Shown: positions 33,890 through 41,459, counted from the first letter of the stretch. The stretch: DNA of 64,000 nt from Micromonospora haikouensis (GCF_900091595.1 NZ_FMCW01000021.1:43748-107747), one strand, 5' to 3'. Notes: generated by a model from the sequence alone, not told the origin. Made by a program: numbers and translations.

Positions 33890-34822
33890 ATGCAGAACGC
33901 CGCACCCCGCCCGCCGTCAGGCACCCAGTGGACCATTTCCGCCGCCGGCCACGAGGCCGTGCTCGTCGAGGTCGGCGGCGGCCTGCGGACGTACCGGCAC
34001 GACGGCGTCGACTACGTCGACGGGTTCGCCGCCGACGAGCTCTGCCCCGGCGGGGCCGGGCAGGTGCTGGCCCCCTGGCCGAACCGGATCCGCGACGGCC
34101 AGTACGCCTTCGGCGGCCGGGAGTTCCAGCTCACGCTGACCGAGCCGAGCCGGGGCGCGGCCCTGCACGGCCTGGTCAACTGGGTGCCGTGGCACCTCGT
34201 CGAGCAGTCCGACGACGCCGTGACCCTCGGCTACGACCTGCCCGCGCAGCCGGGCTACCCGTGGGCGCTGCGGCTGCGCAACCGCTACTCGGTCGGCCCG
34301 GACGGCCTGCGCATCGACCACGAGGCCACCAACGTCAGCGGGGAGCCCTGCCCGTTCGGCTTCTCGATGCACCCCTACCTGCAACTGCCCGGGGTGGCGG
34401 TGGACGACCTCGCCCTGCGGGTGCCGGCGAAGCTGCGGGTGCAGGTGGACGGTCGGCTGCTGCCGGTCGGGGCGACCCCGGTCGCCGGCACCGAGTACGA
34501 CTACACCAGCCCCCGGCGGATCGGCCACGCGGTGCTCGACACGGCGTTCGGCGACGTGGTCCGCGACGCCGACGGCGGCTCCTCGGTGACCCTGGCCGCC
34601 CCGGACGACGCGGCGGCCGTCACCGTCTGGGCGGACCGCGAGTTCGGCTGGTGGCAGGTCTTCTCCGGGGACACCCTGACCGGCGAGCGGCACCGCCGCT
34701 CGGTGGCGATCGAGCCGATGACCTGCCCGCCGGACGCGTACCGCTCGGGCAAGGACGTGATCACCCTGGAGCCGGGCGACACCTGGCGGGGCACCATGGG
34801 CATCCGGCCCGGGGCCCGGTAG
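33890..34822 (+). CDS. Aldose 1-epimerase family protein
   Basis: A 310-residue beta-sandwich protein of the galactose-mutarotase fold. Family features: PWPNRIRDGQYAFGG, an active-site His in ALHGLVNWVPW, FSMHPYLQLPG, and a late acidic residue in AIEPMTCPPDA. It interconverts sugar anomers; the natural sugar is unknown. ATG at 33890 (MQNAAPRPPSG) is clear. A nitroreductase gene starts 17 bp after its stop, likely in the same transcript. Confidence 0.9.
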   Translation: MQNAAPRPPSGTQWTISAAGHEAVLVEVGGGLRTYRHDGVDYVDGFAADELCPGGAGQVLAPWPNRIRDGQYAFGGREFQLTLTEPSRGAALHGLVNWVPWHLVEQSDDAVTLGYDLPAQPGYPWALRLRNRYSVGPDGLRIDHEATNVSGEPCPFGFSMHPYLQLPGVAVDDLALRVPAKLRVQVDGRLLPVGATPVAGTEYDYTSPRRIGHAVLDTAFGDVVRDADGGSSVTLAAPDDAAAVTVWADREFGWWQVFSGDTLTGERHRRSVAIEPMTCPPDAYRSGKDVITLEPGDTWRGTMGIRPGAR

Positions 34823-34839
34823 CAGGGGGAGCAGGCGGC

Positions 34840-35442
34840 GTGGAGTTCGCCGAGGTGCTCCGGCGACGCCGGATGGTGCGCAACTACGACCCGGACCGCC
34901 CCGTCCCGCCGGAGGTGGTGCAGCGGCTGCTCGACCACGCCGTGCGGGCCCCGTCGGCCGGGTTCGCCCAGGGCTGGGGGTTCCTGGTGCTGGAGGAGCC
35001 GGCGGACCGGGAACGCTTCTGGGCGGCGACCACCCCGGACGGCGGCGGGCGCGAGCGGTGGCTGGCCGGGATGCGGCGGGCCCCGCTGATCGTCGTGCCG
35101 CACGCCAACCGCTCGGCGTACCTGGAGCGGTACGCCGAGCCGGACAAGGGCTGGACGGACCGCGCGCAGGAGCGCTGGCCGGTGCCGTACTGGTATGTCG
35201 ACACCGGCTTTGCCGCCCTGCTGATGCTGCTCACCGCCGTGGACGAGGGGCTGGGCGCGTGTTTCTTCGGCATCCCGCCGCAGCGCACGCAGGCGTACCG
35301 GGGGGCGTTCGGGGTGCCGGCGGAGTACGACCCGGTCGGGGCGCTCACCGTCGGCTACCGGGCGCCGGACCACCGGTCGCCGTCGTTGCGGCGGGGGCGT
35401 CGCCCGGTCGACGAGGTGGTCCGGCGGGGACGCTGGAGCTGA
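34840..35442 (+). CDS. Nitroreductase family protein
   Basis: A 200-residue FMN-dependent nitroreductase. The N-terminal VLRRRRMVRNYDPDRPVPPE and RAPSAGFAQGW FMN-binding motifs and the later GLGACFFGIPP segment are typical. GTG at 34840 has GGGGAG about 9 nt upstream and gives the usual N terminus (MEFAEVLRRR). It may reduce nitro compounds or quinones. It follows the epimerase gene closely. The 238 bp downstream hold only GC-rich short repeats and no gene. Confidence 0.9.
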   Translation: MEFAEVLRRRRMVRNYDPDRPVPPEVVQRLLDHAVRAPSAGFAQGWGFLVLEEPADRERFWAATTPDGGGRERWLAGMRRAPLIVVPHANRSAYLERYAEPDKGWTDRAQERWPVPYWYVDTGFAALLMLLTAVDEGLGACFFGIPPQRTQAYRGAFGVPAEYDPVGALTVGYRAPDHRSPSLRRGRRPVDEVVRRGRWS

Positions 35443-35680
35443 CGCCGGGGGGCGTCGGCGGCCCGGCTCGCCGTCGGAGGGAAGGTGTCGGCGGCCCGGC
35501 CCGGCGTCGCCGGGCGGGGTTGACCAACAGTGGTCGCGAAAGCGACATGAGGGAGTAAAACGCGGTGTGGCGGGGGCGGCTACGCTGGCACGGTCATCGG
35601 TGCCGTGCCGCGCGGTGCCACGCCGCGATCCGACCCGGCGCGGTGGGTCGGAACGGTGAGGGGGAGGGGAGCGTGCCGTC

Positions 35681-35986
35681 GTGATCTTCAGAGCGGTCCG
35701 GGACGGGCGTCCCTATCCGGAGCACAACCTGACGCTCAAGCAGTGGGCGGAGATCCCGCCGCGTCCGCTGCGGCTGGACCAGTTGATCACCACCAAGCGT
35801 GAGCTGGCGCTGGACAAGTTGCTCGCCGAGGACTCCACCTTCTACGGGGACCTGTTCCCGCACGTGGTGCAGTGGAACAGCGGGCTCTACCTGGAGGACG
35901 GGCTGCACCGCGCGCTGCGCGCCGCGCTCCAGCAGCGCAACCAGATCCACGCCCGGGTGCTGGTGCTGGCCGGTCAGCACGAGTGA
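35681..35986 (+). CDS. Small conserved actinobacterial protein (VapB-like label uncertain)
   Basis: A 101-residue protein with a conserved actinobacterial pattern (MIFRAVRDGRPYPEHNLTLKQ, LDQLITTKRELALDKLLAEDST, GLYLEDGLHRALRAALQQRN in pieces). I recall close homologues being labelled VapB-family antitoxins, but no VapC/PIN gene is adjacent and no clear DNA-binding motif is seen. GTG at 35681 follows GGGGAGGGG. It stands alone upstream of an acyl-CoA dehydrogenase. Function unknown. Confidence 0.72.
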   Translation: MIFRAVRDGRPYPEHNLTLKQWAEIPPRPLRLDQLITTKRELALDKLLAEDSTFYGDLFPHVVQWNSGLYLEDGLHRALRAALQQRNQIHARVLVLAGQHE

Positions 35987-36017
35987 CCCGCTCCTGAGGC
36001 TTCGTTAGGGTGGCGGG

Positions 36018-37178
36018 ATGACTCCTGTCGACCTGCTGGACCTGGACTCCCTCCTCGACGACGAGGAACGCCAGATCCGGTCCGTCGTGCGCCGGCTGGT
36101 CGACGACCGGGTCCGGCCGCACGTCGCCGACTGGTACGAGCGGGGCCACGTCCCGGCCCGCGAGCTGGCCCGGGAGTTCGGCCGGCTCGGCCTCCTCGGC
36201 ATGCACCTGACGGGGTACGGCTGCGCCGGCTCCACCGCCGTCGCGTACGGGCTGGCCTGCCTGGAGCTGGAGGCCGGTGACTCCGGCGTGCGGTCCCTGG
36301 TCTCGGTGCAGGGTTCGCTGGCCATGTACGCGATCTGGCGCTACGGCAGCGAGGAGCAGAAGCAGCGCTGGCTGCCCGCCATGGCGACCGGCGAGGCGAT
36401 CGGCTGCTTCGGGCTGACCGAGCCCGACCACGGCTCCGACCCGGCGTCGATGGCCACCCGGGCCCGCCGCGACGGCGACGACTGGCTGCTGCACGGCGGC
36501 AAGATGTGGATCACCAACGCGCCGGTCGCCGACGTCGCCGTGATCTGGGCCCGCGCCGAGGAGGGGGTGCGCGGGTTCGCCGTACCCCTGGACTCGCCCG
36601 GGGTGTCGGTGCGCGAGATCCGGCGCAAGATGTCGCTGCGCGCCTCCGTCACCGGCGAGATCGCGCTCGACGACGTCCGGCTCCCGGCGGACGCGCTGCT
36701 GCCCGGCGCGGCCGGGCTCAAGGCCCCGCTGAGCTGCCTCACCGAGGCCCGGCACGGCATCGTCTGGGGCGCGCTCGGCGCGGCCCGCGACTGCCTGGAG
36801 ACCACCCTGGCGTACGCGGGCACGCGCACCCAGTTCGGCCGGCCGCTCGCCGGCTTCCAGCTCACCCAGGCCAAGCTCGCCGACATGGCGGTCGAATGGC
36901 AGAAGGGTTTCCTGCTGGCCCTGCACCTGGGGCGGCTCGCCGACGCCGGGAAGCTGCGCCCCGAGCAGGTCAGCGTGGGCAAGCTGAACAACGTGCGGGA
37001 GGCGCTGGCCATCGCCCGGCAGTGCCGCACGATCCTCGGCGCGAACGGCGTCTCCGGGGAATACCCGATCATGCGGCACGCCAACAACCTGGAGAGCGTG
37101 CTCACCTACGAGGGCACCTCCGAGATCCACCAGCTCGTCATCGGGCAGCGGCTGACGGGGCTCTCCGCGTTCGCCTGA
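36018..37178 (+). CDS. Acyl-CoA dehydrogenase (glutaryl-CoA dehydrogenase-like)
   Basis: A 386-residue FAD flavoenzyme. The catalytic Glu is at about E365 in TYEGTSEIHQLVIGQ; FAD/substrate motifs CFGLTEPDHGSD and KMWITNAPVADVAVIWA are present, as is RTQFGRPLAGFQLTQAKLAD. The pattern, including RKMSLRASVTGEI, fits the glutaryl-CoA dehydrogenase branch. It oxidises an acyl-CoA thioester. ATG at 36018 is clear. A strong hairpin follows between it and the convergent small gene. Confidence 0.9.
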   Translation: MTPVDLLDLDSLLDDEERQIRSVVRRLVDDRVRPHVADWYERGHVPARELAREFGRLGLLGMHLTGYGCAGSTAVAYGLACLELEAGDSGVRSLVSVQGSLAMYAIWRYGSEEQKQRWLPAMATGEAIGCFGLTEPDHGSDPASMATRARRDGDDWLLHGGKMWITNAPVADVAVIWARAEEGVRGFAVPLDSPGVSVREIRRKMSLRASVTGEIALDDVRLPADALLPGAAGLKAPLSCLTEARHGIVWGALGAARDCLETTLAYAGTRTQFGRPLAGFQLTQAKLADMAVEWQKGFLLALHLGRLADAGKLRPEQVSVGKLNNVREALAIARQCRTILGANGVSGEYPIMRHANNLESVLTYEGTSEIHQLVIGQRLTGLSAFA

Positions 37179-37194
37179 CCTGTCCTGCGGGGTG

Positions 37195-37266
37195 GGGGTT
37201 CGCCGGGGCCCGCCCGCTCCGGGCGGTCAGGCTTGATCCCTGCGCGGGCGGGCCCCGGCGAACCCC
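37195..37266. terminator. Bidirectional hairpin between convergent genes
   Basis: Perfect 23-bp arms (37195-37217 and 37244-37266, beginning GGGGTTCGCCGGGG) with a 26-nt loop, between the acyl-CoA dehydrogenase and the small Cys protein. Confidence 0.8.
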
Positions 37267-37304
37267 TGACGTGGTCCCGGTCCGTCCGAGCGTGCACGCT
37301 CGGC

Positions 37305-37556
37305 TCATCCCCGGGCGCGGGCCCAGGACAGGAAGCGCTCGGTCAGCTCGGCCGGCGTCGCACCGGGCGTCAGCCGCGCGAGCTGCTCCTCGGCCTCGAC
37401 CTTGAGGGTGGCCAGGTGGATCAGCAGGGCCATGCGGTTGCCCCGGTACTCCGTCAGCAGCGACAGCCGCGCCGTGCCGCAGGGCCACGGGTGGCCGCAG
37501 GCGCGGCACAGCCAGATCGGGCGTACGGGCAGGTGCGGGCGGGGAATGCGGGCCAT
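37305..37556 (-). CDS. Small CRACG-x-PWPC protein, module 1
   Basis: An 83-residue protein with a Cys-rich N-terminal motif (RPIWLCRACGHPWPC) and a helical remainder ending in TERFLSWARARG. It is clearly homologous to the 113-residue protein at 52798-53139 (shared: RP-[IL]-W, CRACG-x-PWPC, AR-x-x-L, Y-x-GN, I-x-L, F-x-x-W). The three Cys residues could bind a metal. I recall such proteins sometimes being labelled flavin reductase, but the length excludes that fold. It is divergent from a DUF5753 regulator and DUF397 gene. ATG at 37556 has GGAGAGGGG upstream, inside a hairpin. Confidence 0.8.
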   Translation of the reverse strand: MARIPRPHLPVRPIWLCRACGHPWPCGTARLSLLTEYRGNRMALLIHLATLKVEAEEQLARLTPGATPAELTERFLSWARARG

Positions 37557-37562
37557 GGGTTG

Positions 37563-37630
37563 CCCCTCTCCGTCGACTCTGGAGAGGGGGCCGCCCGATC
37601 CTGTCACGCAGGCAGGACCCGGACGGCCCC
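37563..37630 (-). promoter_or_regulatory. Leader hairpins of the module 1 Cys-protein gene
   Basis: Perfect 9-bp arms 37563-37571/37581-37589 (CCCCTCTCC/GGAGAGGGG) sequester the gene's ribosome-binding site. A second, imperfect long hairpin spans 37587-37630. Translation or transcription control is possible. Confidence 0.5.
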
Positions 37631-37767
37631 CTCGACGAACGCGCCCGCCGGGGTCACCCCTCCACCGGCCGCGCCGTCCTGCCACCACTCTGCTGACAGT
37701 TGCGGAGCGAACACACTGCGTTGCACTATGTCTTTCGGGCGTGCGGGACGTTGCGGGAGGTCAAGGG

Positions 37768-38514
37768 ATGAACAGGGCAGTGCAGGTGGCGATGGCCGAA
37801 ACCGGGCACACGGCCGAGAGTCTGGCAGCCGAGATAGGCGTTGACCCGAAGACGGCGGCCCGATGGGCGAGCCGCGGACGGATTCCCCAAACCAGGCATC
37901 GCGCCAAGGTCGCGCAACTGCTAGGCAGGGACGTACTGGAGCTGTGGCCGGACGTACTGCGCCGGAAGGAGCCGGCCTGGTTCCGCCCGTGGACCGAGAT
38001 CGAACGCGAGGCCACCGGCCTGCGATGGTACGAATCCGCCGTTCTGCCAGGGCTCCTCCAGACGGAGGCCTACGCCCGGGCAGTTCTCTCCAGTGGCCCG
38101 CTGTGCGCCGAGGCGGACGACCATGTCGAGTCTCGTCTCCGGCGGCAGGCGGCGGTCTTCGACCGCCCTCGTCCCCCGATGACGGTCTTTGTAATCGACC
38201 AGGCGGCGCTGCTCCGAGGCCATCCCGAGGTGATGGATGCCCAGCTCGACCACCTCGTGACCATGGCGCAGCGCCCCGGCGTCATGGTGCACGTGCTGCC
38301 GCTGAGCGCCGGCCTTCATGCGGGTCAGGCGGGGCCGTTCATCATCGCGACCACGCCTGATGATGAGGACGTCGGTTACCTCGATGATCAGGCGGCCGGG
38401 CGCATCACCAACGACGTTGCTCCACTCTGGGCGGTCTGGGATACCGTCAGGTCAGTCTCGTTGCCGCGAGACCAGACCATCGATTTGCTGAGGGCGAGAG
38501 CATGGATGATCTGA
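37768..38514 (+). CDS. Scr1-like regulator with DUF5753, module 1
   Basis: A 248-residue protein. The N-terminal DNA-binding part (TAESLAAEIGVDPKTAARWAS, to about residue 65) is an atypical helix-turn-helix, unlike the classical XRE form in module 2. From about residue 70 the DUF5753 domain starts (WFRPWTEIEREATGLRWYES, then LPGLLQTEAYARAVL) and continues through PRPPMTVFVIDQAALLR and DVGYLDDQAAG. Proteins of this type are proposed antitoxin-like partners of DUF397 proteins. ATG at 37768 follows GGGAGG by about 7 nt. Its 3' end overlaps the DUF397 gene by 13 bp. Confidence 0.88.
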   Translation: MNRAVQVAMAETGHTAESLAAEIGVDPKTAARWASRGRIPQTRHRAKVAQLLGRDVLELWPDVLRRKEPAWFRPWTEIEREATGLRWYESAVLPGLLQTEAYARAVLSSGPLCAEADDHVESRLRRQAAVFDRPRPPMTVFVIDQAALLRGHPEVMDAQLDHLVTMAQRPGVMVHVLPLSAGLHAGQAGPFIIATTPDDEDVGYLDDQAAGRITNDVAPLWAVWDTVRSVSLPRDQTIDLLRARAWMI

Positions 38515-38696
38515 TCGGCGCGCGGTGGCGGAAGTCCACCCGCAGCAGTTCCAACGGCGGCGCATGCGTCGAGGTTGCCGACAACCTTCCGGGCGTCGTG
38601 GGCGTACGCGATTCGAAGGACCCGGCCGGGCCGGCGCTCGCGTTCGGGCCGGTCGCGTGGCGCGCGTTCGTCGCGCACGTCCCCGAGCGGGCCTGA
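38502..38696 (+). CDS. DUF397 protein, module 1
   Basis: A 64-residue DUF397 protein with the family pattern ARWRKSTRSSSNGGACVEVA, NLPGVVGVRDSKDPAGPAL and a terminal W-x-x-F-V. In Streptomyces coelicolor the Scr1/Scr2 pair, a DUF397-type partner was proposed as the toxin. ATG at 38502 lies inside the upstream regulator gene, so the two are translationally coupled. Its cellular target is not known. Confidence 0.88.
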   Translation: MDDLIGARWRKSTRSSSNGGACVEVADNLPGVVGVRDSKDPAGPALAFGPVAWRAFVAHVPERA

Positions 38697-38772
38697 GCCG
38701 CCACGGGCGTGACGCGCCTGTTTCGTGCTCGGGGCGGGCGCTTGCCGTTGGGCTTCGGGACCTCGTCCGCCG

Positions 38773-39159
38773 TCACGATGCGGTGGGTTCTGCCTCGTCG
38801 TAGGCCCGCCGGGCCGCCTCGATGGCGCCCAGGTGACCGTCGGCCCAGTCGAGGAGGGCGTCGACCGGCGACCGGAGGGTCTTGCCCAGCGGCGTGATCC
38901 GGTATTCGACGGCGACCGGCCGCGACGAGAGGACGCGACGCTCGACGATGCCGTTGCGTTCGAGTCGGCGCAGGGTCGCGCTCAGCGACTTCTGGCTGAC
39001 GGCCGGGATCGCCTGGCGCAGCTCGTTGAACCGTGAGGGTCGTTCGCAGAGGGTGTTGAGCACCTCCAGCGACCACTTGTCGAGGACCTGGTCCAGGAGT
39101 TCACGGTGTGCCGGCGTGACGTCGAGGCGTTCCGCCGTGCCGGGGTCGGTATCTGCCAT
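38773..39159 (-). CDS. HxlR-family transcriptional regulator
   Basis: A 128-residue winged-helix regulator (DKWSLEVLNTLCERPSRFNEL, then SQKSLSATLRRLERNGIVERR and RITPLGKTLRSPVDAL). Most HxlR proteins have a redox-sensing Cys near the N terminus; here there is one Cys (LCERP), within the second helix region. ATG at 39159 (MADTDPG). It is divergent from a Rid-family gene, with a 17-bp palindrome between them that likely binds this protein. Confidence 0.9.
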   Translation of the reverse strand: MADTDPGTAERLDVTPAHRELLDQVLDKWSLEVLNTLCERPSRFNELRQAIPAVSQKSLSATLRRLERNGIVERRVLSSRPVAVEYRITPLGKTLRSPVDALLDWADGHLGAIEAARRAYDEAEPTAS

Positions 39160-39195
39160 GACACCTAGTCTCGTTGAAGTTTCCTCCAAGCACCA

Positions 39196-39212
39196 GGTAT
39201 CAAGGTGATACC
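39196..39212. promoter_or_regulatory. Probable HxlR operator
   Basis: GGTATCA-AGG-TGATACC, perfect 7-bp arms, with a weaker outer CACCA/TGGTG extension, midway between the divergent HxlR and Rid genes. Confidence 0.72.
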
Positions 39213-39237
39213 AGGTTGGTGCGAGGAAGGATGTGCG

Positions 39238-39648
39238 ATGAGTGTCCAGCTCTTCTCCCCCACGGGCATGATGCAGCCCGTTCCCTACCACCACGTCGCG
39301 GTCGCGTCGGGGTCGCGCCACGTCCACGTGGCCGGCCAGATCGGCCGCGACGAGGCAGGGCGGCCGGTCGCGTCCGGTGACCTCCGGGGGCAGGTCGCCC
39401 AGGCGCTCCGCAACACGGCCCACGGTCTCTCCGGTGCCGGCGCAAGCTTCTCGGACGTCGTCCGCCTGACGTTCTACGTCACGAACTGGGCGCCGGAGCG
39501 GATCGGCGACTTCATGGCCGGCGTCGACGACGTCGCGGGGGAACTCGGCCTGCCGCAGCCTCTGCCCCCGGCGTCGCTCATCGGTGTGGACTACCTCTTC
39601 GAGCCCGACGTCGAGGTCGAGGTCGAGGCGACGGCGATCGTCGACTGA
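39238..39648 (+). CDS. RidA/YjgF-family protein (non-canonical)
   Basis: A 136-residue Rid-fold protein (HVHVAGQIGRDEAGRPV, QVAQALRNTAHGLSGAGAS, VVRLTFYVTNW). In true RidA an Arg in the PARSxVEV segment binds imines; here that position reads PPASLIGVDYL, so the Arg seems absent and imine deaminase activity is doubtful. ATG at 39238 follows AGGAAGG. It is divergent from the HxlR regulator and probably controlled by it. Confidence 0.88.
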   Translation: MSVQLFSPTGMMQPVPYHHVAVASGSRHVHVAGQIGRDEAGRPVASGDLRGQVAQALRNTAHGLSGAGASFSDVVRLTFYVTNWAPERIGDFMAGVDDVAGELGLPQPLPPASLIGVDYLFEPDVEVEVEATAIVD

Positions 39649-39692
39649 CCGTGCGCCTGCCCTGACGGCTCGGTGCCTCTGACGGGACGTGA

Positions 39693-39738
39693 ATCTTGGA
39701 GGATTCCGGCCCCCAGAGGGGCCATCGGCTTCCAAGAT
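39693..39738. terminator. Bidirectional hairpin between convergent genes
   Basis: 21-nt arms 39693-39713 and 39718-39738 pairing at both ends (ATCTTGGA/TCCAAGAT and GGCCCC-type base) with an internal mismatch loop. Located between the Rid and small HTH genes. Confidence 0.55.
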
Positions 39739-39741
39739 CTC

Positions 39742-39948
39742 CTAACTGGGCGAGGCGTCGTCGGGGAAGAAGATCTCCTCGATGGGCTGCGCGAACAGCG
39801 CCGCGAGGGCGAAGGCCAACGGCAGGGACGGGTCGTAGCGCCCTGTTTCGATCGCGTTGATGGTCTGCCGGGCGACGCCGACTTGTTCGGCGAGGTCGGC
39901 CTGCGACCAGTCGCGCTCGGCTCGTAGGACCTTGAGTCGGTTCCGCAC
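39742..39948 (-). CDS. Small helix-turn-helix regulator (YozG-like)
   Basis: A 68-residue single-domain XRE protein (LKVLRAERDWSQADLAEQVG, ARQTINAIETGRYDPSLPLA, FAQPIEEIFFPDD). This compact form commonly pairs with a small membrane protein gene, as here: the upstream gene on the same strand ends 4 nt before this ATG at 39948. It probably represses its own operon, perhaps through the dyad at 40355-40396. Confidence 0.9.
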   Translation of the reverse strand: MRNRLKVLRAERDWSQADLAEQVGVARQTINAIETGRYDPSLPLAFALAALFAQPIEEIFFPDDASPS

Positions 39949-39952
39949 GTCG

Positions 39953-40336
39953 TTACCGGAACCTGCGGGAGACGAACCCGGACGACAGGCCCCACAGCAT
40001 GACCATCGCCGGGCCGATCCAGATCGCGCTGAGCCGGGGAAGCCCGGCGTTCTCCAGGAACCCGTAGCAGAAGCTGATCAGCGCGCTGGCGCCGAACGCG
40101 ATCGCCAACGCCTCAAGCTGGATGCGGCGCTGCAACTCGTCGATGTCGCGCAGGTAGCGGACGAAGGCGATCACGAGCCCGACGGCCGGCAGGACCGGCA
40201 GCGGCGCGATGACGTAGCGCAGCAGGCTGTCGTCGGGCAGGGCGCGCAGGCCGATCAGGGTGCCCACCAGGACGCCGACGTAGGCCGCCATGGCGGCGGT
40301 GAGGTTGCGCGCGTAGCGCTTGATGGGGGTGCTCAT
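39953..40336 (-). CDS. Four-helix membrane protein paired with HTH regulator
   Basis: A 127-residue integral membrane protein with about four helices (AAMAAYVGVLVGTLIGL, YVIAPLPVLPAVGLVIAFV, LEALAIAFGASALISFCYGF, IWIGPAMVMLWGLSSGFV) and a polar loop RYLRDIDELQRRIQ. The arrangement with the YozG-like HTH gene is widespread. ATG at 40336 (MSTPIKRY) was chosen; ATG at 40351 is possible. Function unknown. Confidence 0.82.
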   Translation of the reverse strand: MSTPIKRYARNLTAAMAAYVGVLVGTLIGLRALPDDSLLRYVIAPLPVLPAVGLVIAFVRYLRDIDELQRRIQLEALAIAFGASALISFCYGFLENAGLPRLSAIWIGPAMVMLWGLSSGFVSRRFR

Positions 40337-40354
40337 GACGTGAAATATCAAGCA

Positions 40355-40396
40355 CGCGCGACTTCATGTCAAGGGTGATTGTCATTAAGTCGCGCG
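40355..40396. promoter_or_regulatory. Dyad upstream of the membrane protein/HTH operon
   Basis: CGCGCGACTT (40355-40364) and AAGTCGCGCG (40387-40396) are perfect 10-bp inverted repeats 22 nt apart, with TGTCA repeats between. Likely promoter/operator of the minus-strand operon. Confidence 0.55.
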
Positions 40397-40463
40397 GGCT
40401 TGTCTCACGCTTCATCGTCGAGCACGGTCCCGTGGCCGGGGCGGGCGCAGCCGGGAAGGGGCG

Positions 40464-40868
40464 TCACCACTGGCGGCGCGTGGTCGCCTTCGCGCCGCTG
40501 ACCAGGGTTGCCGGCGGGACGTCGTCGGCCACGACCGCGCCAGCGGCGACCACGGCGTCCCGGCCGATGCTGACGCCGGGCAGGATCGTGGCACCCGCGC
40601 CGATCCACACGTTCTCCGCCACGTCGATGGGCGCGCCGGTGAGATACAGCCGCCGTTCCTCGGGGTCGACCGGGTGGCCACTGGTGATGATCGTGACCCG
40701 CGCCGGCAGCGGCCTGCCGAGGATCTGCGCGAACAGCTCCGCCTTGCCTGCCTCGTCCTCGAAGGGCAGCACGTTCAGGCGGGAGGTCAGCTCGGTGACC
40801 CGCAGGACCCGGGCGGCCATGGCCTGGAACTCGGCGCTGTGGATCCGCATGATGTGGTCGCTGGGCAC
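40464..40868 (-). pseudogene. Sugar O-acetyltransferase with an internal deletion
   Basis: 134 residues, against about 185 for maltose/galactoside O-acetyltransferases. The N-terminal helical domain (SAEFQAMAARVLRVTELTSR) and the C-terminal left-handed beta-helix part (VWIGAGATILPGVSIGRDAV) are intact, but LPARVTI joins directly to ITSGHPVDPEERR. Full-length relatives have about 45-50 residues of hexapeptide repeat between. The HPVDP catalytic His is kept. The deletion is in frame, so a product may be made, but the trimer core is probably damaged. ATG at 40868 or an ATG seven codons later. Confidence 0.65.
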
Positions 40869-40913
40869 CCATGACCTCTTTCCCGGTGCGGAAACCGACT
40901 GAGAACCACCTGC

Positions 40914-41171
40914 CTAGCGGTCACCGTAGTGGTACCGGCAGGCGATGATCTCGACGTCGTTCTTGGTGATCCGATACACCAGCCGGTGTTCGCGATCGAT
41001 CCGGCGGGACCAGTAGCCGGACAGCTCCCCCCGAAGGGGCTCCGGCTTGCCGATTCCTTCGTGTTCGTTGCGCATCACGTCGGCGATGAGGTCGTTGATC
41101 CGCTTGACCAGCTTGCGATCGGTGTGGCTGAGGTACTGGTTCCATGCTGTCGCCGTGAAGACCAGCCTCAC
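40914..41171 (-). CDS. yoeB: YoeB-family mRNA interferase toxin
   Basis: An 85-residue RelE/YoeB-fold toxin (FTATAWNQYLSHTDRKLVKRI, PEPLRGELSGYWSRRI, HRLVYRITKNDVEIIACRYHYGD). The C-terminal H-Y motif and E/R/H residues are those used for ribosome-dependent mRNA cleavage. GTG at 41171 overlaps the antitoxin stop as GTGA. The YefM-type antitoxin lies upstream in the same operon. Confidence 0.93.
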   Translation of the reverse strand: MRLVFTATAWNQYLSHTDRKLVKRINDLIADVMRNEHEGIGKPEPLRGELSGYWSRRIDREHRLVYRITKNDVEIIACRYHYGDR

Positions 41172-41443
41172 GCGACGTCCCGCATGGTGGCTGGGTCGAT
41201 CAGTTCCCGCTCGGCCGCGTCACCCGCCTCAAGCTCCGCGATCGATCGGCGCAGAGCGGCGGCGTTACTCGGGCTGCGTAGGAGGTACTCGGTTTCCTTC
41301 ATCGCCTCGTACTCTGCGAGCGGCACTATGACCACCGGCTCGTGGCCCGACCGGGTCACCACGACCTCTTCCGCGTCGTTGATGACGCTGTCGAGTTCGG
41401 CGGCCAGGTTCTGCCGAAGCTGGGTGAAGTTCACAGTCCTCAT
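41168..41443 (-). CDS. yefM: YefM/Phd-family antitoxin
   Basis: A 91-residue antitoxin with a Phd/YefM N-terminal DNA-binding fold (VNFTQLRQNLAAELDSVIND, VVVTRSGHEPVVIVPLAEYE) and an acidic C-terminal tail (RSIAELEAGDAAERELIDP) for toxin binding. ATG at 41443 has GGAGG 7 nt upstream; the GTG two codons earlier overlaps the ribosome-binding site and is unlikely. A GTACAG-AAAA-CTGTAC palindrome 17 nt upstream is the expected operator. Confidence 0.92.
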   Translation of the reverse strand: MRTVNFTQLRQNLAAELDSVINDAEEVVVTRSGHEPVVIVPLAEYEAMKETEYLLRSPSNAAALRRSIAELEAGDAAERELIDPATMRDVA

Positions 41444-41459
41444 GATCACCTCCGGTTAA

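Noticed and set aside
37195..37266. A possible fourth member of the 54-bp palindrome family
   Set aside because: It also has 23-bp arms, but the loop is 26 nt and the arm sequence lacks the GGTATCC core.
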